Assembly: GCA_021835265.1 (NCBI GenBank)
Contig: JAKBQK010000507.1
Coordinates: 1 to 9,444, forward strand
Direction: 5' to 3'
Source: Thermoplasmata archaeon
GTDB lineage: Archaea > Thermoplasmatota > Thermoplasmata > Thermoplasmatales > Thermoplasmataceae
DNA: 9,444 nt
The translations under genes were made by a program, and so were the position numbers. Under the pieces are notes generated by a model that was not told where the DNA came from, searched no databases, and saw only the letters and a list, made by a program, of their open reading frames with translations. Of the stretch, positions 7,101-9,444 are shown one piece after another (position 1 is the stretch's first letter; every line of letters begins with the position of its first letter).

Positions 7101-7274
7101 TCATTAGCATCTATTTGTGATAACCAAAACATCTCCCCAGAGATTTCAATTGCAATTTACTCAAGGCTTGTTAATAGTGGCAACCTAATATTTGAAAAAC
7201 AAGAATTCCTTCCTTTTGAAATATCACTTTCCGATCAAGGCAGAGATTACCTGAACAAGAACTGTCAGAGATGA
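4116..7274 (+). CDS. Large P-loop NTPase (Orc/STAND-like AAA+), 1052 aa
   Basis: From the N-terminus: a helical region, a charged coiled coil at about residues 121-172 (LQEKNKQEIEHLEEMRREFE), a GLRDNPFPNF motif near 203, Walker A GEYGSGKST (256-264), and a Walker B-like FLIFVDG with Asp352 but no following Glu. A sensor-1-like strand FLIAGP (387-392) is followed by LDRIQKMP (409-416) leading into a typical Orc/MoxR-like lid helix. A winged-helix-like part lies near residues 545-610, then a long helical domain, and a C-terminal winged-helix-like end (about 985-1050, with LSDQGRDYL). The missing Walker B Glu suggests slow or unusual hydrolysis, as in some STAND switches. ATG 4116 is preferred to TTG 4044 because TTAAATAC (4081-4088) lies between them at promoter distance. 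It could act in element replication or partition, or in defence. The family is not named with certainty. Confidence 0.8.
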   Translation: MDKAEWMRKFIKENLQFLTSTQATAQIVKLKIQEYRRVHELQSSQSFFIREVAIELAKYLLRGKSYTIEDFKSEINRIPFMMEKLTKDKLENVFLTNSIQPSSSIINEDELKEIGKVNKINLLEDKIREKLTVELQEKNKQEIEHLEEMRREFESQITAQQKFYSELDKIPLDLDLDKIPIKKRPDEEELNYDFNSEWWEDVGLRDNPFPNFKGIKYFTKDNYSNVVVETQFIKNYLSYIENSTKSLIGRSTLIAGEYGSGKSTMFQYMASIAVRSRILPIEVSLNPGRGVYNLTNSMLEQLLDVASRTIKARDGYDPRSTDNSNDPLVSVANLLELIAQNKSTESFLIFVDGTYKGLKDNSLALSFLQQLQTVQEYFDSREIKSGFLIAGPLPWLNDLERTPSLSGSLDRIQKMPAVSEDDAITAILKRLELFSKETDVEGLKIDESGLRQLFRVLKKRLTTEITFRDYFKELEKKLRARKFGGIGIDVSLHIETVALVHDKFSKSLLSKEFQAIWKELYKRPELKYSCQRAMNGCYGKGLAESDTIFKENDIALSRLRKYGFIAPRNAPGNDYIRWYPSSEFLYVTSEICKSANLSPRRVIRAIFEEQEYVRQAEALSLYSGVLFLLDERASGWLDSYPEISKMLKACRSLLLMISSNTKSEDRHKLSWKDLSDSVRILVDLINERIYAKPDPLQSWKLFSECWIAPENVQTILKYSGEKYLPDGDTPFYGLLQEHSQVISDLLGLLTELVSGEGISRVRNRVLSFDQLNRIHELRNLFNSLKYKEVAKGCGELMEDAIRDNLFYALRVLYGEDSVDKLPNDLKKKVEEASKRGHPRLKGMKYGNFLYALSRSEYGKILFNENNFNILFKDLLTREEQKEKTKDSIALLFSLYDKVQHNAPPDFFTEKVSEIGETLRFLPRFLEILHKANENLISIAESCLKFDQEHKGFTFKYMGNGHSESPITIKDVSNVEASKYICSIIENQENHPSTMISLASICDNQNISPEISIAIYSRLVNSGNLIFEKQEFLPFEISLSDQGRDYLNKNCQR

Positions 7275-7299
7275 TTGATAAAATGGCATCTATCTTTTC

Positions 7300-7309
7300 T
7301 GTGTTTAAC
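7300..7309 (+). repeat. 10-bp direct repeat, left flank of IS remnant
   Basis: TGTGTTTAAC is repeated exactly at 7608-7617, directly outside the opposite inverted end. It is best read as a target-site duplication made on insertion, 26 bases after the ATPase stop. Confidence 0.65.
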
Positions 7310-7348
7310 AACTGTGTTGCATAACTACCCAGATACCCTTGTGTTCTC

Positions 7349-7548
7349 TCACATCATGTTGTAATAGGGCACATTCAGACCGACTTCTTGGATCATGTAA
7401 TCCGCCTTTGTGTCCTGATGATCTCACCCATTACCCGCTTGAGGCCTGAGAAATATATCTCCACTGCCCAGCGTTTTCCATATTCATGGATATTTTTCCA
7501 CCGTTCCTCCCCTAGCTTCCTGATCTCCCATGCTGTTTTGCCTCTCAT
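7349..7548 (-). pseudogene. IS5-family (DDE) transposase C-terminal remnant, frameshifted
   Basis: From ATG 7548 the frame reads MRGKTAWEIRKLGEERW and then YGKRWAVEIYFSGLKRVMGE up to a stop at 7393. The next frame carries on with DYMIQEVGLNVPYYNMM to the stop at 7349. Together they match the end of IS5/IS4-superfamily DDE transposases: the W-x-VE-x-x-FS-x-LKR-x-x-GE block with the third catalytic acid (Glu), followed by the LNVPYYN tail. The frame change near 7393-7410 disrupts the gene, and the regions with the two catalytic Asp residues are absent. It is non-functional as a transposase. Confidence 0.78.
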
Positions 7549-7555
7549 GGGAGAT
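7523..7555. repeat. 10-bp perfect inverted repeat inside the IS remnant
   Basis: ATCTCCCATG (7523-7532) and CATGGGAGAT (7546-7555) can form a hairpin with a 13-base loop. It lies at the front edge of the surviving transposase piece, near the inferred internal deletion junction. Confidence 0.55.
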
Positions 7556-7607
7556 GCTCAGGATAATGTATTCAAAAATGATTATTGCATGGGTTATGCA
7601 ACACACT

Positions 7608-7617
7608 TGTGTTTAAC
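7608..7617 (+). repeat. 10-bp direct repeat, right flank of IS remnant
   Basis: Second copy of TGTGTTTAAC. Ten bases is somewhat longer than the duplications I know for IS5-type elements, so one or two bases may match by chance. Confidence 0.65.
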
Positions 7618-7716
7618 TAAAAAATTTATATTTTTATTTAATAATACCTTTATAAACTAATTTTTCACTTTTCTCCAACCTAATACAAATATGCTAATAA
7701 CCTAATATGCGCAAAA
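7618..7716. other. AT-rich spacer between IS remnant and integrase pseudogene
   Basis: Mostly A and T (for example TTTATATTTTTATTTAATAATACC). No gene, tRNA fragment or clear att repeat is seen. If an integrase C-terminus once existed it should lie here on the minus strand, but no frame shows the expected H-x-x-R or tyrosine motif. Confidence 0.4.
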
Positions 7717-8273
7717 TTAAGCCGTTGAAGGTGTTAGTTGTTTTGTCATGGCCTTTGAACTTATCTTGTAATATCGGGCTAATTGATTGGTTAATTCTAT
7801 GGGCAAATATACGTGAAATACATACTTCCGCTCTCTGAAATAGTTCAATAGGTATTTTGCGAACTTTTCACTAACAATTAATCGTTCAGTTTCAAATTCT
7901 GAAAACAGCTTGTATAATTCAGTATTCGTATGCCTGAATATGCTAAAATCGTGTAATACAGCCCAACTCTGGCGTCTTCAATTTTTTCGTATGACTTCCC
8001 AATTTCATTATCAGTCGGAATGTAATTTTCTGGTTGAGATTTCTTGACGTTTTTTGAGATACGCAAGTACGGAAATAGAACCTCCTGCTCAATTGTGTCG
8101 GCCTCAATAAGGAAATTCATGTATGCCCTTAAACTCAAAACGCAGTATCTATAGCTTCCATTAATTGAGTATAGGTACTTCCCAAGTTCCTCTGTACCTG
8201 TCAATTTGCAATTCCTGAAGTATTTGTTTAAGTGTTTAATTAGAAGGTGTTTGTAGTCATCACTGATATTCAT
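7717..8273 (-). pseudogene. Archaeal tyrosine integrase, frameshifted and C-terminally truncated
   Basis: ATG 8273 opens a 131-codon frame with a core-binding-domain-like part (YRYCVLSLRAYMNFLIEAD) and the catalytic-domain entry TILAYSGIR, whose Arg is the first catalytic arginine of tyrosine recombinases. After ATACGAATACTGAA (around 7918-7931) the homologous reading continues one frame over. It gives TELYKLFSEFETERLIVSEKFAKYL..., then KYVFHVYLPIEL, up to a stop at 7717. A single lost A (ATAACTGAA to ATACTGAA) would explain the break. The restored product is about 184 residues; family members have roughly 300 or more. The H-x-x-R and tyrosine region is missing. It starts 158 bases beyond the 3' end of tRNA-Gln, a usual place for an element's integrase. 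TATTTAT (around 8313-8320) and a G-rich stretch before the ATG may be its old promoter and ribosome site. Confidence 0.75.
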
Positions 8274-8430
8274 AAACTTCCCCCGCCCGTTAAAAGTCCC
8301 TCATCTTGTTTAGATAAATAGATTAGCGATCCAAGAACCATTACTTGCCGTAGGAGTCAATTGCCTAATCACCCTAACATCCTTGGTCTTCCATGAATTG
8401 ACCACTCTGAAAATTGCCATATTTTGAGAA
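8274..8430. other. Spacer between tRNA-Gln 3' end and integrase pseudogene
   Basis: It contains the TATA-like TCTATTTATCTA (minus strand, 8311-8322) and the G-rich stretch (8277-8287) before the integrase ATG. No second copy of the tRNA-Gln 3' end is seen here. Confidence 0.4.
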
Positions 8431-8503
8431 TAGCCCCGGGCAGATTCGAACTGCCGTCGTCGGATCCAAAGTCCGAAATGCTTGGCCACTACACCACGGG
8501 GCT
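8431..8503 (-). tRNA. tRNA-Gln (anticodon UUG)
   Basis: Read on the minus strand, the acceptor AGCCCCG (8503-8497) pairs with CGGGGCT (8438-8432), with discriminator A at 8431. The D arm region is TGGTGTAGTGGCCAAGC. The anticodon stem TCGGA/TCCGA is perfect around loop CTTTGGA, giving anticodon TTG. The T arm is GGCAG-TTCGAAT-CTGCC. Length is 73 with no encoded CCA and no intron. All stems are intact, so the gene should be functional. It marks the right edge of the island, with the integrase relic beside its 3' end. GTTAAATAG about 31 bases upstream (around 8530-8538) could be its TATA box. Confidence 0.95.
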
Positions 8504-8650
8504 TTCAGTGTCAAGAAATTTATCATGTCTATTTAACTTGTTGCGAAGTGGGGAAACGTTTACTCGTCACAAACACAAACGGATGCTCATTGCTTCCGAT
8601 TCATATGCGGCCTCTATAGGAGGTACGTTTTCCATACAGATCCTGTACGT
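8504..8650. other. Intergenic region upstream of tRNA-Gln
   Basis: It probably contains the tRNA promoter in its first 40 bases. Beyond that nothing recognisable is seen; a plus-strand frame across it starts inside tRNA antisense and is not credible. Confidence 0.4.
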
Positions 8651-8752
8651 TTACACAGAAAGAAGAAAGTCCGTTATTAAGGAAAGCGGGAGCAGCAGGT
8701 ATTCATTAAACCCAAAAATAAAGAATCCCCCGCCAAACATTGCTATGGCCAC
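8651..8752 (-). CDS. Possible small membrane peptide downstream of the molybdopterin enzyme
   Basis: The minus-strand frame reads VAIAMFGGGFFIFGFNEYLLL followed by PLSLITDFLLSV and a stop at 8651. It is strongly hydrophobic with two possible spans. The open frame continues upstream for about 30 more codons (including IFGNWRFDP) without an ATG or TTG, so GTG 8752 or ATG 8740 would be the start. The real gene may be longer and frameshifted. It lies about 95 bases after the stop of the molybdopterin enzyme on the same strand, so it could be a small membrane partner. The call is tentative. Confidence 0.35.
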   Translation of the reverse strand: MAIAMFGGGFFIFGFNEYLLLPLSLITDFLLSV

Positions 8753-8846
8753 TCCAATGGGATCGAATCTCCAGTTGCCAAAGATGCAAACAGGGGGTAG
8801 AGTTAGTATTGAAGAAAAGGCTGATAAATGATCAATTCCTGATGAA

Positions 8847-9444
8847 TCAGGCCCTTACTTTTCCAGTAACGGTCTTCCTCACCCTTCTCCAGAGCCCGTT
8901 TGTGTATCTTTCCCCGCCTGAGACAAGGCCTCTTTCATGGTATCCGTAAGCCTCCCAGTATCCATCTTCATAATCCTCTATAAGATCAATTCCGGTGAGC
9001 CACTTCGCGCTCTTCCACGCATACAGCTCAGGCATGAATGGCCTGGCAGGATATCCCTGCTCCGTCCTCAGGAACTGCCCGTTCACCTTCACCGCGATAA
9101 CCGCAGTGTCGGTCATGGCGTATTCAATGGGCACAGGCGTGGAATATCCATCTGCGCATTTGAACATGACCCACCTTGCCTCTTTCTTAGGCCCTGCTTT
9201 TTCAATGAGTTCCTTCAGGCTTGGGCCCTCCCAGTGCACTTCCTTTATGCTCCAAGCAGTGACGCAGTTGAAGTCACAGATGTACTTGAGATGGGGCATT
9301 TCCATGACCTCATTAAGACTGAATTTCAGGGGCTTATCCACAAGGCCGCCGATGGTAAGGGACCAGTCCTCAGGCTTTATCACCGGTTCCCCAAGGGCTG
9401 AATAGATGATAAAATCCCTAATGTACCTCTGTCCGGGGTTCTCG
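8847..9444 (-). CDS. Sulfite-oxidase-like molybdopterin-binding oxidoreductase, C-terminal part (5' end outside window)
   Basis: The frame is open from the window's right edge and 198 residues are seen. It begins with ENPGQRYIRDFIIYSALGEP and continues through PEDWSLTIGGLVDKP, a typical N-terminal stretch of the sulfite oxidase/YedY (MsrP) superfamily. CVTAWS has its Cys at visible residue 60, in the position that ligates molybdenum in this family, followed by VHWEGPSLKELI. Later blocks are GYSTPVPIEYAM and the conserved PARPFMPELYAWKSAKWLTGI. The GTG at 9383 is internal, not the start. It would use a molybdenum cofactor to oxidise or reduce sulfur or other small substrates; the substrate cannot be told. 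No heme or immunoglobulin-like dimerisation domain is seen downstream, so it is the short form. Confidence 0.85.
   Translation of the reverse strand, partial: ENPGQRYIRDFIIYSALGEPVIKPEDWSLTIGGLVDKPLKFSLNEVMEMPHLKYICDFNCVTAWSIKEVHWEGPSLKELIEKAGPKKEARWVMFKCADGYSTPVPIEYAMTDTAVIAVKVNGQFLRTEQGYPARPFMPELYAWKSAKWLTGIDLIEDYEDGYWEAYGYHERGLVSGGERYTNGLWRRVRKTVTGKVRA

Larger units (their letters stand above)
7310..7607 (-). mobile_element. Internally deleted IS5-like insertion sequence (MITE-like, 298 bp)
   Basis: The ends are inverted: TGTGTTGCATAAC (7313-7325) and its complement GTTATGCAACACA (7593-7605), 13 bp identical, with near-matching outermost bases. A 10-bp direct repeat flanks the element. 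Inside is only the C-terminal part of a DDE transposase on the minus strand, ending 23 bases from the left inverted end, as in complete IS elements. The right end keeps what looks like a 5' leader. The element has therefore lost the transposase front by internal deletion and could be moved only in trans. Its base composition is more GC-rich than the island around it, suggesting a separate arrival. Confidence 0.75.

Noticed and set aside
7388..7660. Plus-strand 90-codon ORF
   Set aside because: Antisense to the transposase remnant and runs through an IS end into AT-rich spacer.
8424..8831. Plus-strand 135-codon ORF
   Set aside because: Its first part (APGRFELPSS) is a tRNA-Gln antisense translation, a common artefact.
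8937..9405. Two plus-strand ORFs over the molybdopterin enzyme
   Set aside because: Shadows; the minus-strand frame has conserved family motifs across its whole length.
1..9444. CRISPR array
   Set aside because: No regularly spaced repeats were seen; the only long direct repeats are a 17-base pair of copies and the 10-bp IS flanks.

Overview
The window reads as archaeal, most likely Euryarchaeota close to the Thermoplasmatales. The evidence is an archaeal (class I) CCA-adding enzyme fragment, a tRNA-Gln without an encoded CCA end, and TATA-like boxes about 24-28 bases before several start codons. Such spacing implies leaderless mRNAs. The species cannot be named from sequence alone.

The layout is core, island, core. 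Left core (1-654): the 3' end of a CCA tRNA nucleotidyltransferase gene converges with a small ubiquitin-like MoaD/ThiS-family sulfur carrier gene. Right core (about 8431-9444): a tRNA-Gln(UUG) gene and a sulfite-oxidase-like molybdopterin enzyme that runs off the window, with a short hydrophobic ORF between them. Base composition in these flanks is visibly more GC-rich and coding looks conserved.

Between them (about 930-8430) lies an AT-rich accessory island. On its left is a 3'-end fragment of a class II (Leu- or Ser-type) tRNA followed by nine T's. An ORF with a ribbon-helix-helix (RHH) start reads outward into the antisense of that fragment. On its right, directly downstream of tRNA-Gln, is an archaeal tyrosine integrase gene that is frameshifted and lacks its C-terminal catalytic part. 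The island therefore looks like a degraded integrated element, or a mosaic of two, at tRNA genes.

Island cargo, left to right: an RHH-like ORF (80 aa); an unknown 145-aa protein; a divergently transcribed 238-aa protein with an RHH-like N-terminus; a 53-aa Cys/His-rich protein; a 219-aa multi-span membrane protein; a possible 38-aa peptide; and a 1052-aa P-loop ATPase with N-terminal coiled coil, NPFP motif and C-terminal winged-helix-like end. A 298-bp internally deleted IS follows, with inverted ends, a 10-bp flanking direct repeat and a frameshifted IS5-like transposase remnant.

Most cargo genes have their own promoter-like signals, so this is not one operon. The large Orc/STAND-like ATPase, two RHH proteins and a membrane protein could serve maintenance, regulation or defence of the element. 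The sequence alone does not decide between these.
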